A stretch of 19,088 nucleotides of DNA from Spirochaetia bacterium (GTDB lineage Bacteria; Spirochaetota; UBA4802; UBA5550), in assembly GCA_031289575.1 (NCBI GenBank), contig JAITPE010000032.1, positions 1 through 19,088 of the forward strand. The letters run 5' to 3'. The notes under the pieces were generated by a model. It saw only the letters and a list, made by a program, of their open reading frames with translations. It was not told where the DNA came from and searched no databases. Positions 7,728 to 15,629 of this stretch are shown here, in pieces (within the stretch, counting starts at the first letter, position 1; each line of letters begins with the position of its first letter). The translations under genes were made by a program, and so were the position numbers.

Positions 7728-8273
7728 CTACTGTTCCCTGAACGGCATGTTGAATTCTTTCAGCAAGGCATAGGCCTCATCCTTGTTTTTAGCCGTTGTT
7801 ACAATTGTTATATTAATACCATGAATCTTATCAACTTTATCAAAATCGATCTCAGGAAAAATAATCTGCTCTTTGACCGAAAAATTATAATTTCCAAAGT
7901 TGTCGAAAGACTTTCTTGAGGTTCCCCTGAAATCACGGACGCGCGGAAGCGTAAAATTAACTAACCTGTCAAGAAATTCGTACATTCTGTCGCCGCGAAG
8001 CGTCACACGGCAGCCGACATCGTACCCTTCACGAATTTTAAAATTGGCTATTGATTTTTTCGCGACTGTTTTAACAGCCTTTTGTCCTGTGATCTGCCCC
8101 AATTCATCAACAACAGCGTTAAGAGCGGCCGTGTTTGAATGGCCGTCGCCCATGCCCACATTGAGAACAATCTTCTCAAGTTTTGGAACCTGCATAACGG
8201 TTGTGCAATTCAAATCATTGAAAAGCTTAGTCTTTATTGTACTATTGTAAAGGTCTTTTAGTCGTGTTGCCAT
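7728..8273 (-). CDS. rplE: 50S ribosomal protein L5
   Basis: L5 binds 5S rRNA in the central protuberance and contacts P-site tRNA. The start is the ATG at 8273 ([10 protein letters not shown]), with AAGGTG upstream in the 13-nt gap after rplX; the frame is open further back into rplX, but that extension is not part of L5. The product is 181 residues. Signature blocks are [72 protein letters not shown] and [19 protein letters not shown]. Confidence 0.97.
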   Translation of the reverse strand: MATRLKDLYNSTIKTKLFNDLNCTTVMQVPKLEKIVLNVGMGDGHSNTAALNAVVDELGQITGQKAVKTVAKKSIANFKIREGYDVGCRVTLRGDRMYEFLDRLVNFTLPRVRDFRGTSRKSFDNFGNYNFSVKEQIIFPEIDFDKVDKIHGINITIVTTAKNKDEAYALLKEFNMPFREQ

Positions 8274-8286
8274 TTTCACACCTTGT

Positions 8287-8604
8287 TTAATCAATGCTCT
8301 TGCCGCATTTGGAACAGACTCTGCTCTTGGCCTTGTCTGCGGCAATATTATTCTTAATTCTTACGCCTTTTTTGCACTTATCACAAAAATACATAATGTT
8401 TGATAAATGTATAGGGAACTCTTTGTTCACAGAAGATCCGTTGGGATTCTCCTGATTAGGACGCACAAACTTGGTCCTCTTGTTTATTCCCTCAACTACT
8501 ACAAGGCCTTTCTTGGCGTTAATGTGAAGAACCTTGCCTTTTTTACCGCTTCTGATTCCGCTTATAACAACAACATTATCGTTTAATTTGATTTTTGTTT
8601 TCAT
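8287..8604 (-). CDS. rplX: 50S ribosomal protein L24 (zinc-ribbon form)
   Basis: L24 is an assembly initiator of the large subunit with a KOW/SH3-like domain: [20 protein letters not shown], then [24 protein letters not shown]. The C terminus carries C74-x2-C77 and C97-x2-C100, a four-cysteine ribbon found in many bacterial L24s. The start is taken as the ATG at 8604 (MKTKIK, 105 residues). A GTG at 8616 would add four residues right after the rplN stop; neither start has a strong ribosome binding site, so homology decides. Confidence 0.95.
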   Translation of the reverse strand: MKTKIKLNDNVVVISGIRSGKKGKVLHINAKKGLVVVEGINKRTKFVRPNQENPNGSSVNKEFPIHLSNIMYFCDKCKKGVRIKNNIAADKAKSRVCSKCGKSID

Positions 8605-8618
8605 TCCGCTTACCACTT

Positions 8619-9011
8619 TTATAATACTTCAGGAGCAAGTGAGACAATCTTCATAAAATTCTTGTCGCGCAGCTCGCGGGCTACCGGGCCGAATATGCGC
8701 GATCCTCTTGGCTCCCCTTTGGCATCAATTATAGCAACAGCATTATCATCAAAACGTATGTACGAACCGTCTTTTCTTCTCACCGGATTCTTTGTCCTTA
8801 CTATAACCGCTTTCAGGACAGATTTAGAATGCACCTTCTTGCCTGTCGAGTCCTTTAATCCGTATGAAGGCTGTGCGTCCTGAACCGCACATACAATAAT
8901 ATCACCCACAGAGGCGTACCTTCTCTTTGTGCCGCCCAAAATCTTTATGCACTGCACCTTTTTTACACCGCTGTTATCCGCCACATCAAGCACTGTTTCA
9001 ACCTGTATCAT
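8619..9011 (-). CDS. rplN: 50S ribosomal protein L14
   Basis: L14 lies at the subunit interface and contacts 16S rRNA h14. The [27 protein letters not shown] start and the [31 protein letters not shown] end are characteristic. At 130 residues it is several residues longer than the common 122; the extra residues appear to lie in the [15 protein letters not shown] stretch. The ribosome binding site (AGAGG) overlaps the rpsQ stop, 10 nt upstream. Confidence 0.97.
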   Translation of the reverse strand: MIQVETVLDVADNSGVKKVQCIKILGGTKRRYASVGDIIVCAVQDAQPSYGLKDSTGKKVHSKSVLKAVIVRTKNPVRRKDGSYIRFDDNAVAIIDAKGEPRGSRIFGPVARELRDKNFMKIVSLAPEVL

Positions 9012-9021
9012 TACCGAACCT

Positions 9022-9273
9022 CTACTTCACCTTCTCGATTATTTCAACTAATGTGTACCGCTTTTCTTTTGATAGAGGCCTTGTTTCAGCCACCCGCACG
9101 AGATCTCCCACAGAGCACTCGTTCTTTTCATCGTGTCCTTTGATCTTTTTTGTACGGTGGACAGACTTTTTATACAGCGAATGCATAACCAACTCTTCTA
9201 TTTCCACGACTATGGTCTTATCCATTTTATTGCTGACAACCTTGCCGGTTAACTGTTTTCTGTTAGAATTCAT
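9022..9273 (-). CDS. rpsQ: 30S ribosomal protein S17
   Basis: S17 is a primary 16S rRNA binding protein with an OB fold, acting early in 30S assembly. The 83-residue product contains [21 protein letters not shown] and the [23 protein letters not shown] signature. An AAGGA ribosome binding site lies in the 15-nt gap after rpmC. The order rpmC-rpsQ-rplN marks the S10/spc junction, which shows no terminator or clear promoter here. Confidence 0.97.
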   Translation of the reverse strand: MNSNRKQLTGKVVSNKMDKTIVVEIEELVMHSLYKKSVHRTKKIKGHDEKNECSVGDLVRVAETRPLSKEKRYTLVEIIEKVK

Positions 9274-9288
9274 AGCCTTTTCCTTGAT

Positions 9289-9489
9289 TTATCTGCTTCT
9301 GAGACCAAGCTCATATTGACGTTTAAGAGTCAATACTCTTGCAATATGCTTCTTCAGTTCCTTAATCTTTTTAGGATTCTCTACCTTGCTTGTCACCGCC
9401 TTGAATCGCTCCTTCCGCAGCTGCTCTTTGCTGTCAAGAAGGCTCTTCTCAAGCTCTTCATGCGTAAATTCCTCAATTTTACCTTTCAT
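9289..9489 (-). CDS. rpmC: 50S ribosomal protein L29
   Basis: This is a 66-residue, nearly all-helical large-subunit protein near the tunnel exit, where SRP and trigger factor dock. The pattern FTHEELEKSLLDSKEQLRKERF, followed by NPKKIKELKKHIARVLTL, is the L29 helical hairpin. It lies 31 nt after rplP and 15 nt before rpsQ. Confidence 0.95.
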   Translation of the reverse strand: MKGKIEEFTHEELEKSLLDSKEQLRKERFKAVTSKVENPKKIKELKKHIARVLTLKRQYELGLRSR

Positions 9490-9520
9490 ATCCGATCCTC
9501 TCTGATCCTCAGAAGATTAA

Positions 9521-9931
9521 CTATTTTTCAATCTGTATAAACTTTGTTTTAACCGGCAGCTTGTTAGAAGCGCTTTCAAAGGCCTGACGAGCCAAGTCTT
9601 CCTCAACACCGGAAATTTCAAACATGATGCGCCCCGGCTTTACGCGCGCTACCCATCCTTCCGGATTTCCCTTGCCTTTTCCCATTCTTGTTTCAGCCGG
9701 CTTTTTTGTAAAGGGAAAGTCGGGAAATATTCTAATCCACAGTTTACCGCCGCGTTTTACTTTTCTGTTTATGGCAACGCGCGCGGCTTCAATTTGACGG
9801 GATGTAATCTTTCCGCTTTCGGTTGTCTTTAAAGCAAAGTCACCAAACGCTACAGTGGCGCCCTTAGTGGCAATGCCGCCCATTCGGCCTCTTTGAACCT
9901 TTCTGTATTTTACCCTTTTTGGCATTAACAT
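9521..9931 (-). CDS. rplP: 50S ribosomal protein L16
   Basis: L16 helps position A-site tRNA near the peptidyl transferase centre. The first ATG, at 9931, is preferred: [11 protein letters not shown] aligns with the MLQPKR start of E. coli L16, and AAGGT lies eight bases before it, whereas the second ATG (9925) would be too far from it. Core blocks are [55 protein letters not shown], shown here by its key segments [12 protein letters not shown] and [13 protein letters not shown]. The length is 136 residues. It follows rpsC by 21 nt. Confidence 0.97.
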   Translation of the reverse strand: MLMPKRVKYRKVQRGRMGGIATKGATVAFGDFALKTTESGKITSRQIEAARVAINRKVKRGGKLWIRIFPDFPFTKKPAETRMGKGKGNPEGWVARVKPGRIMFEISGVEEDLARQAFESASNKLPVKTKFIQIEK

Positions 9932-9952
9932 AGCTTGTTACCTTACCTGTGA

Positions 9953-10633
9953 CTACTTCGTTTTTCTTTTTACAGTATACTTATCTTCTTCGCTTTCCTG
10001 TGCGTTCGATAATATATTGCCGTTATAAACCCAGACTTTGACGCCTATAAGTCCAAAGGTTGTCAACGCTTCGGCAAAGCCGAAATCTATATCGGCTCTG
10101 AGCGTGTGCAATGGGATACGGCCTTCTTTGTAAACCTCGGTTCTTGCCATTTCGGCGTTGTTGAGGCGCCCCGAGACAACTATTTTTATTCCAAGAGAAC
10201 CGCTCCTTATGGCGTTTGTGATAGCCTGCTTAACAGAACGGCGGTACGGAAAACGTCCTTCAATCTGAGCGGCTATCTGCTCCGCGATAAGTTTAGAAAC
10301 CCTCTCCGATTTTTTAACCTCTACTATATTTATGTAAACGGGCTTCGATGCGATCTTCTGCAAATCAACCTTGAGCGATTCTATATCAATACCTTTTTTT
10401 CCAATCAAGACGCCTGGACGGGCGGCATGTATGTAAACATTAACCCTGTCCGGAAAGCGCTCAAGAGTTACGCGGCCGATACCCGCGTTCTTCTTGTTAA
10501 CATTTATGTACTTCTTTATCTTTAGATCCTCATGAAGTTTCTTGGCATAAGTTTTCTTTTCCTCGTACCATATCGAATCCCAAGTACGCGCAACACCAAG
10601 CCTAAAACCTATTGGATTAACTTTTTGCCCCAT
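9953..10633 (-). CDS. rpsC: 30S ribosomal protein S3
   Basis: S3 forms part of the mRNA entry channel and helicase in the 30S head. The product is 226 residues. It starts MGQKVNPIGFRLGVARTWDS and has the KH-domain motif VYIHAARPGVLIGKKGIDIE. The C-terminal domain carries QIEGRFPYRRSVKQAI and IKIVVSGRLNNAEMARTE, ending after FGLIGVKVWVYNGNIL. The ribosome binding site AGAGGA precedes the ATG. It is 15 nt after rplV. Confidence 0.97.
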   Translation of the reverse strand: MGQKVNPIGFRLGVARTWDSIWYEEKKTYAKKLHEDLKIKKYINVNKKNAGIGRVTLERFPDRVNVYIHAARPGVLIGKKGIDIESLKVDLQKIASKPVYINIVEVKKSERVSKLIAEQIAAQIEGRFPYRRSVKQAITNAIRSGSLGIKIVVSGRLNNAEMARTEVYKEGRIPLHTLRADIDFGFAEALTTFGLIGVKVWVYNGNILSNAQESEEDKYTVKRKTK

Positions 10634-10648
10634 TTATCATCCTCTTCC

Positions 10649-10987
10649 TTAGTTTTCATCAGATAGTACAACTAAAATATTGCTTGTTCTTTTGCGTATG
10701 CGCCCGGCTCTTCCTCTTGCTCTGGCATGAAAGCGCTTCAATGTAGGGCCTTCATCAACCGTGATTTTTCTTATATAAAGTTTCCCTTCAATGAGAGAGG
10801 GATTCTTATACTTGGCGTTTGCTCCCGCGGAAATCAGCGTCTTTAGAATTAATCCGGCCGATTTCTGCGGCATTGCCTTCAGCGTATCAACAGCCTCGGG
10901 CAGGGAGAAACCGCGAATTTCATTCGCAACAAGACGCGCCTTTGACGCAGAAACCCTGTTTTGTCTTGAAAATGCGGACGTTTCCAT
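10649..10987 (-). CDS. rplV: 50S ribosomal protein L22
   Basis: L22 lines the nascent-peptide exit tunnel through a long beta-hairpin. The product is 112 residues with VSASKARLVANEIRGFSLPEA at the start, LKTLISAGANAKYKN in the middle, and the hairpin and C terminus ITVDEGPTLKRFHARARGRAGRIRKRTSNILVVL. The ATG overlaps the rpsS stop by one base (TAATG), so re-initiation coupling is expected. Confidence 0.97.
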   Translation of the reverse strand: METSAFSRQNRVSASKARLVANEIRGFSLPEAVDTLKAMPQKSAGLILKTLISAGANAKYKNPSLIEGKLYIRKITVDEGPTLKRFHARARGRAGRIRKRTSNILVVLSDEN

Positions 10988-11274
10988 TATTTCTTCCTCT
11001 TCGCTAATTTATCATCTTTGCTGCTGTGTCCCCTGTAAGTTCTTGTTGGAGCGAACTCTCCCAATTTATGGCCGATCATTTGCTCCGTTACATAAACAGG
11101 AATAAAATTTTTGCCATTGTGCACCATAATTGTATGGCCTATCATTTCGGGAAAAATAGTTGATCTGCGCGACCATGTCTTTATTGTTTTTTTCTGATTG
11201 CCCGCGTTCATCGCCTCAATATTCTTGAAGAGCTTTATATCAACAAACGGGCCCTTTTTTATAGATCGTGCCAT
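10987..11274 (-). CDS. rpsS: 30S ribosomal protein S19
   Basis: S19 partners S13 in the 30S head. The 95-residue product starts [20 protein letters not shown] and contains [31 protein letters not shown] and [16 protein letters not shown], the family signature. It is 5 nt after rplB with an AAGGA ribosome binding site that overlaps the end of rplB, and it overlaps rplV by one base. Confidence 0.97.
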   Translation of the reverse strand: MARSIKKGPFVDIKLFKNIEAMNAGNQKKTIKTWSRRSTIFPEMIGHTIMVHNGKNFIPVYVTEQMIGHKLGEFAPTRTYRGHSSKDDKLAKRKK

Positions 11275-11279
11275 ATAGA

Positions 11280-12104
11280 TTACTTCCTTCTCTTCACTAT
11301 ATATTTATCGCTATATCTGTTTTTCTTTCTGGTTTTATAACCCTTTGTGGGCACTCCGGTGGGGGAAACCGGATGCCGGCCTCCGGAGGTTTTACCCTCT
11401 CCGCCGCCCATTGGATGGTCTACAGGATTCATTACAACTCCGCGTACCTTGGGGCGCTTTTTAAGCCATCTTGAACGGCCGGCCTTGCCTATGGTAACAT
11501 TGGCGTGGTCTTTGTTGCCGACCTCTCCGATTGTGGCAAAACATTCTGAATAAATCTTGCGAATCTCGCCCGAGGGAAGCTTTACAAGCCCGTATTTGCC
11601 CTCTTTAGCCGCCAAAACCGCGCTGGCTCCGGCCGACCTCACGAGCTGGCCGCCCTTGCCTTTGTTCATTTCTATATTGTATATCTCAGTTCCAAGAGGT
11701 ATATTCTTAATGGGCATGCTGTTGCCCGGCTTAATATCAACATTTTCTCCGCTCAGGACTATATCGCCAACCTTGAGTCCCTCGGGCGCTATGATGTATC
11801 TCTTCTCACCGTCCATATAGTTGAGAAGAGCTATGTTTGATGTTCTGTTCGGATCGTACTCAATAGAAACTACCTTAGCGTCTATGTTGTACTTATCTCT
11901 TTTAAAATCAATAACGCGATAGAGCCTTTTATGGCCGCCGCCCCTTCTTCTTACAGAAATCTGTCCCTTGTACCCGCGTCCGGCCAGATCATTCTTGCCC
12001 TGTGTCAAAGGCTTATAGGGCTCTGTGGCCGTAATCTCGGAAAAATCAAGAACGGTCTTATACCTTGTAGTTGGCGTTATCGGCCTGAATTTTTTGATTC
12101 CCAT
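11280..12104 (-). CDS. rplB: 50S ribosomal protein L2
   Basis: L2 binds near the peptidyl transferase centre and is needed for subunit association. The product is 274 residues. Visible blocks are [28 protein letters not shown], here as [19 protein letters not shown], then [27 protein letters not shown], and the C-terminal [18 protein letters not shown]. The conserved His at 230 is present, while the second His of the common HPH triplet is Met-232, a variant I recall from some other phyla. It lies 29 nt after rplW and 5 nt before rpsS. Confidence 0.97.
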   Translation of the reverse strand: MGIKKFRPITPTTRYKTVLDFSEITATEPYKPLTQGKNDLAGRGYKGQISVRRRGGGHKRLYRVIDFKRDKYNIDAKVVSIEYDPNRTSNIALLNYMDGEKRYIIAPEGLKVGDIVLSGENVDIKPGNSMPIKNIPLGTEIYNIEMNKGKGGQLVRSAGASAVLAAKEGKYGLVKLPSGEIRKIYSECFATIGEVGNKDHANVTIGKAGRSRWLKKRPKVRGVVMNPVDHPMGGGEGKTSGGRHPVSPTGVPTKGYKTRKKNRYSDKYIVKRRK

Positions 12105-12133
12105 CTCTAAAACCTTTTCTGCTGCGTCAAATT

Positions 12134-12415
12134 TTATGATTCAAAAATATTTATTTTATCGCCGGCTTTCAGCGTGACTATTGCCTTTTTCCATGCCGCC
12201 GTTTTGCCGACCCTGTACCTTACCCGGCGGCGCCTTCCGCGTACCAAGAGTACATTTACGCTCTCCGGCTGAACACCAAAAACAGCTTTAACAGCCTGCT
12301 TAACCATAGTCTTGTTCGCCTTTATTGGAACCTCAAAGACATACTTGTTTATTTCTATTGAAGCCGTAGACTTTTCGGAAATAATCGGACGAATTATTAT
12401 ATCATTAGGACTCAT
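12134..12415 (-). CDS. rplW: 50S ribosomal protein L23
   Basis: L23 sits at the tunnel exit and docks trigger factor and SRP. The product is 93 residues: [43 protein letters not shown], then [21 protein letters not shown]. The start is chosen as the second of two adjacent ATGs (12415), because AAGGTGG then lies six bases upstream; the alternative is 12418. Either way the gene starts inside the end of rplD (an overlap of 11-14 nt), an overlapping, probably coupled arrangement. Confidence 0.95.
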   Translation of the reverse strand: MSPNDIIIRPIISEKSTASIEINKYVFEVPIKANKTMVKQAVKAVFGVQPESVNVLLVRGRRRRVRYRVGKTAAWKKAIVTLKAGDKINIFES

Positions 12416-13043
12416 CATGTGCCACCTTCGCGTACCGCTCATTGATCGTTTTGACAGCGCTCTCTGTTATGATTATATTTCTTGAGTAAAAAACGTCTCT
12501 GCCCGATATGCGCATAACATTGTTATAGAGAAACCATGGGATGTTGCGTATCGCTCTTTTCAGAAGCCCGTTCTCCGAGCTTGTAATAAGAATGCCCTTC
12601 TTCTTTACATCCAGAGCCTTGCCCACGGCAGCGACCTCTTTTGTCTTTCCATTGACATCGAAGTCTTCTACAACCTTAATAAGACCCTCTTTCGCTTTCA
12701 GCGAAAAGAGGGAACGGTAGGCAGCCTGTTTCATTTTCTTGGGCAAGTAAATGTTGTAATCTCTGGGCCTGGGGCCGAATACGGTGCCGCCGCCGACCCA
12801 TATAGGCGAACGGGACGAGCCGGAACGGGCGCGTCCCGTTCCTTTTTGCTTCCAGGGCTTTGAGCCTCCGCCATTGACATCCGATCTCTCTTTTGTCTTA
12901 TGGGTTCCCTGATGCAAGTTGGCGTTCGCGGCCTTTATAAATTCATAGATGAGCACATCATTAACCTCGGCGCCAAAAACATCGTCGGCCAATTCGACCT
13001 GCCCGACAACCTTACCGTCAATTGAATATTTGTCTGTCTTCAT
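12405..13043 (-). CDS. rplD: 50S ribosomal protein L4
   Basis: L4 extends a loop into the nascent-peptide tunnel; in E. coli it also represses the S10 operon. The product is about 212 residues. The tunnel loop region is visible as RSDVNGGGSKPWKQKGTGRARSGSSRSPIWVGGGTVFGPRPRDY, key parts KPWKQKGTGRARSGSSRSP and GGTVFGPRPRDY. Two ATGs are adjacent (13046, 13043); the second has the better spacing to AGGTG and is used. The first would overlap the rplC stop by one base. Confidence 0.95.
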   Translation of the reverse strand: MKTDKYSIDGKVVGQVELADDVFGAEVNDVLIYEFIKAANANLHQGTHKTKERSDVNGGGSKPWKQKGTGRARSGSSRSPIWVGGGTVFGPRPRDYNIYLPKKMKQAAYRSLFSLKAKEGLIKVVEDFDVNGKTKEVAAVGKALDVKKKGILITSSENGLLKRAIRNIPWFLYNNVMRISGRDVFYSRNIIITESAVKTINERYAKVAHDES

Positions 13044-13045
13044 CA

Positions 13046-13669
13046 TCACACCTGCCCGCGAACTGTTATTAGAGAATCTTTTCTTCCAGGAACAGCGCCC
13101 GAAATCAGCACAATATTTTTATCATGAAGAACCTTAACAATCTTGAGGTTCTTTACCGTCGTCTTTTTTGTTCCGTGATGTCCGGGCAGCTTTTTGCCCT
13201 TCCATACCTCGCTCGGATAAGCGCAGGCGCCGACAGAACCAGGTGCGCGGTGAAAATGGGAACCGTGGCTTTTACGTCCGCCGCTGAAACCGTACCTTTT
13301 TATAACGCCGGCAAAACCCTTTCCTTTGGAAATACCGGTCACTTGAACAAGCTGGTTTTCTTCAAATATAGAACAATCAACCGTGCTCCCAACCTCTAAA
13401 GCATCGTCAAAGACTTGAACTTCGCGGAAAATCTTTTTCATCGGCAAATTCTTTTTCTTTAGGTCTTCCCGAATAGGCTTCGTAATACGGCTTTCTTTTA
13501 CATCCTGATATCCAAGTTTCAAGGCGCTGTAACCATCTGTTTCAACGGTTTTCTTTTGTACAATAACGCAGGGACCAAGCTCGCAAACAGTAGCCGGAAC
13601 TACGGTTCCGTCATCCTTAGTAAACTGCGTCATTCCTATTTTTTTTCCGATAAGCGCTTTCTTCATCAT
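13046..13669 (-). CDS. rplC: 50S ribosomal protein L3
   Basis: L3 is an early-assembly protein that reaches the peptidyl transferase centre. The product is 207 residues starting MMKKALIGKKIGMTQ, with VQVTGISKGKGFAGVIKRYGF, the HGSHFHRAPGSVGACAYPSEVWKGKKLPGHHG loop (key parts HFHRAPGSVG and WKGKKLPGHHG) and ISGAVPGRKDSLITV. The glutamine methylated by PrmB in E. coli L3 (GSIGQNQ) is replaced by Ala/Cys here. The start may be either of two adjacent ATGs (13669 or 13666). It lies 73 nt after rpsJ. Confidence 0.96.
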   Translation of the reverse strand: MMKKALIGKKIGMTQFTKDDGTVVPATVCELGPCVIVQKKTVETDGYSALKLGYQDVKESRITKPIREDLKKKNLPMKKIFREVQVFDDALEVGSTVDCSIFEENQLVQVTGISKGKGFAGVIKRYGFSGGRKSHGSHFHRAPGSVGACAYPSEVWKGKKLPGHHGTKKTTVKNLKIVKVLHDKNIVLISGAVPGRKDSLITVRGQV

Positions 13670-13742
13670 TCTAACCCGTTTATGGCGATAGTACTACCCT
13701 TTGTATTTCAAAATCTCAATATAAAACAAAACTTAAATGTTG

Positions 13743-14060
13743 TTATGATTTAAGGTCTACAGAAACACCGGCTGGGAGCTCAAGCTTGCTGAGAGCCTCA
13801 ACGGTATCAGAATTGGGATCAATTATATCAATTAAACGTTTATGAGTACGAATCTCAAACTGTTCTCTGGACTTTTTATTGACATGAGGAGACCTAAGCA
13901 CACAAAATTTCTCTATTTTTACAGGCAATGGTACCGGGCCGGCAATTTTGGCGCCGCTCCTGTTTGCCGTAGCGACAATCTTCTCCGCCGATTGATCCAG
14001 CAACTTCGCGTCAAAGGATCTTAATTTTACCCTAATTCGTTGTCCTGCTAATTTTGACAC
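13743..14060 (-). CDS. rpsJ: 30S ribosomal protein S10
   Basis: S10 is a 30S head protein that also partners NusB in antitermination. The product is 105 residues with [21 protein letters not shown] and the signature [20 protein letters not shown]. The start is GTG at 14060, with AGGA eight bases upstream; an upstream ATG is closed by an in-frame TAG. It is the first gene of the S10 segment. The 105-nt gap to tuf holds a long hairpin and no sequence I recognise as an S10 leader of the E. coli type. Confidence 0.97.
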   Translation of the reverse strand: MSKLAGQRIRVKLRSFDAKLLDQSAEKIVATANRSGAKIAGPVPLPVKIEKFCVLRSPHVNKKSREQFEIRTHKRLIDIIDPNSDTVEALSKLELPAGVSVDLKS

Positions 14061-14100
14061 TATCTTAATCCTGTATTCATTTAATTTCTGCTATTTATTG

Positions 14101-14137
14101 CAAACTTAGGCCACCTTTTCAAGATGGCCTAAGTTTG
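14101..14137 (-). other. Long RNA hairpin between tuf and rpsJ (no U-tract)
   Basis: The plus-strand arms 14101-14113 (caaacttaggcca) and 14125-14137 are perfect reverse complements. In the minus-strand RNA the stem extends through a U-G wobble and three more pairs to a GAA triloop, giving 17 continuous pairs. On the plus-strand RNA the same position is a C-A mismatch, so the structure favours the transcribed (minus) strand. It lies 28 nt after the tuf stop. The sequence after it (CAATAAATAG) has no U-run, so it is not a classical intrinsic terminator. An RNA processing, stability or partial attenuation element is possible. Confidence 0.8.
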
Positions 14138-14165
14138 TCGACAATAATTCTATCTTTTTTCTATA

Positions 14166-15380
14166 TTATTCAATTACTTTCGTAACAACACCGGCGCCCA
14201 CCGTTCTGCCGCCCTCACGGATAGCGAAACGGAGTTCTTCTTCCATTGCAACCGGAGTTATGAGATGAACCTCAATATCAATATCGTCGCCGGGCATAAC
14301 CATTTCAACCGAAGCCGGAAGCTGAATCGTTCCGGTTACGTCAGTTGTTCTGAAATAGAACTGCGGCCTGTAATTGGCAAAGAACGGGGTGTGGCGTCCG
14401 CCCTCTTCTTTTTTCAGAATATAAACGCGGCCCGAAAACTTTGTATGAGGAGTAATGGAACCCGGTTTAGCGAGAACCTGTCCGCGCTCTACATCCTCTT
14501 TGGCTGTTCCGCGAAGAAGACAGCCGACATTGTCACCTGCCATACCCTCATCAAGAATCTTTCTGAACATCTCAACGCCGGTACACACGGTTTTCTGGGT
14601 ATCTCTGAATCCTATAATGGCAACCTCATCCCCTGTGTGAACTATGCCGCGCTCTATACGGCCTGTTACAACAGTACCGCGGCCTGTAATTGAGAATACG
14701 TCCTCAATCGGCATAAGGAAGGGCTTGTCTTTGTCGCGTTTCGGCTCCGGAACATATGTATCAAGGGCCTCGCCGAGTTTCAATACCGACAGGAACCACT
14801 CGTCATCTTTTTTTCCGGCATCGGCTGCTTCAAGAGCCTTGAGCGCGGAACCTGGGATAACCGGAACATCGTCGCCCGGAAAATCGTTTTTAGAAAGAAG
14901 CTCACGGATTTCCATCTCGACCAATTCCACCATGTCGTCCCTGTCCGAAGGATCAAGCATATCAACCTTGTTAAGGTAAACAATCATATATGGAACGTTT
15001 ACCTGGTGCGCGAGAAGAACATGCTCCTTTGTTTGGGGCATGGCTCCGTCTGTAGCGGCTACAACGAGTATGGCGGCATCCATCTGCGCGGCTCCGGTAA
15101 TCATGTTCTTTATATAGTCGGCATGTCCTGGGCAGTCAACATGTGCATAATGCCTGTTGGGAGTCTCGTACTCCTGATGCGATGTTGCAATCGTTATTCC
15201 GCGGGCCTTTTCCTCCGGCGCATTATCAATCTGATCAAAATCAACCGCCTTACCTGTTCCATAAGCAGCATGAAAACACTTTGTAATAGCAGAAGTTAAA
15301 GTCGTTTTACCATGATCGATATGACCTATAGTTCCGACATTCACATGCGGCTTGGACCGCTCAAATTTTGCTTTTGCCAT
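14166..15380 (-). CDS. tuf: Translation elongation factor EF-Tu
   Basis: EF-Tu is the GTPase that delivers aminoacyl-tRNA to the ribosomal A site. The 404-residue product has all G motifs: GHIDHGKT (19-26), [12 protein letters not shown] with the switch I Thr, DCPGH (82-86), NKVD (137-140) and a GSAL motif. Domains 2 and 3 follow ([44 protein letters not shown]). It is about ten residues longer than E. coli EF-Tu, with extra length around residues 185-200. The ATG has AAAGGAG upstream. It is followed by rpsJ, as in Borrelia and Treponema, but fusA, rpsG and rpsL are not upstream. Confidence 0.98.
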   Translation of the reverse strand: MAKAKFERSKPHVNVGTIGHIDHGKTTLTSAITKCFHAAYGTGKAVDFDQIDNAPEEKARGITIATSHQEYETPNRHYAHVDCPGHADYIKNMITGAAQMDAAILVVAATDGAMPQTKEHVLLAHQVNVPYMIVYLNKVDMLDPSDRDDMVELVEMEIRELLSKNDFPGDDVPVIPGSALKALEAADAGKKDDEWFLSVLKLGEALDTYVPEPKRDKDKPFLMPIEDVFSITGRGTVVTGRIERGIVHTGDEVAIIGFRDTQKTVCTGVEMFRKILDEGMAGDNVGCLLRGTAKEDVERGQVLAKPGSITPHTKFSGRVYILKKEEGGRHTPFFANYRPQFYFRTTDVTGTIQLPASVEMVMPGDDIDIEVHLITPVAMEEELRFAIREGGRTVGAGVVTKVIE

Positions 15381-15618
15381 TTGTATAACTCCTTTATAAT
15401 TTTTCTATAGTTACAATATACTTTAGACTTTTTTGGTTTTGCCGCCGGCGCACTAAGATACGGAAATATTCAAAAAATACGGACAGCCATTACCGCCGTT
15501 TACTGCAATTTTGAAATAGGAAAAAAATATGCTTATTCTGTCAACAAATTAATATCATTTTTTTCCAAAAGTAACTTTTTTTAAAACCTTTTCTTTTCCG
15601 CACGCTGCCGGGCGCTTG
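15381..15618 (-). other. Non-coding region between htpG and tuf; probable tuf leader/promoter region
   Basis: There is no open frame of note in these 238 nt. On the minus strand a perfect TTGACA occurs at 15544-15539, but no good -10 hexamer stands at normal spacing (the nearest, TATTTC, is 20 nt away), so I do not place a promoter. A GC-rich self-complementary octamer (CGCCGGCG) lies at about 15443-15450. A strong ribosome binding site, AAAGGAG, precedes tuf. The cluster promoter is expected here by position. Confidence 0.4.
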
Positions 15619-15629
15619 TTACAGCGCCC
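15610..15629 (-). other. GC-rich inverted repeat over the htpG stop codon
   Basis: Perfect 7-bp arms (gggcgct at 15610-15616, agcgccc at 15623-15629) flank a 6-nt loop containing the htpG TAA stop (15619-15621). No U-tract follows on the minus strand (the sequence continues GGCAGCGTGCGG and then is A/G-rich), so it does not qualify as a standard intrinsic terminator, though it is the only stem seen at the end of htpG. Confidence 0.5.

Noticed and set aside
8274..8345. N-terminal extension of L5
   Set aside because: The open frame continues into rplX, but the ribosome binding site and homology place the start at 8273.
13670..13742. L4-responsive S10 leader or small gene in the rpsJ-rplC gap
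   Set aside because: The 73 nt show no stable stem and no plausible short gene.
14101..14137. Rho-independent terminator between tuf and rpsJ
   Set aside because: The stem is strong but no U-tract follows on the minus strand, and the distance from the plus-strand T-run (about 14155) is too large. It is reported as a hairpin of unknown role instead.
15539..15544. TTGACA as the tuf promoter -35
   Set aside because: No adequate -10 hexamer lies 16-19 nt downstream, so it is mentioned only as part of the leader region.
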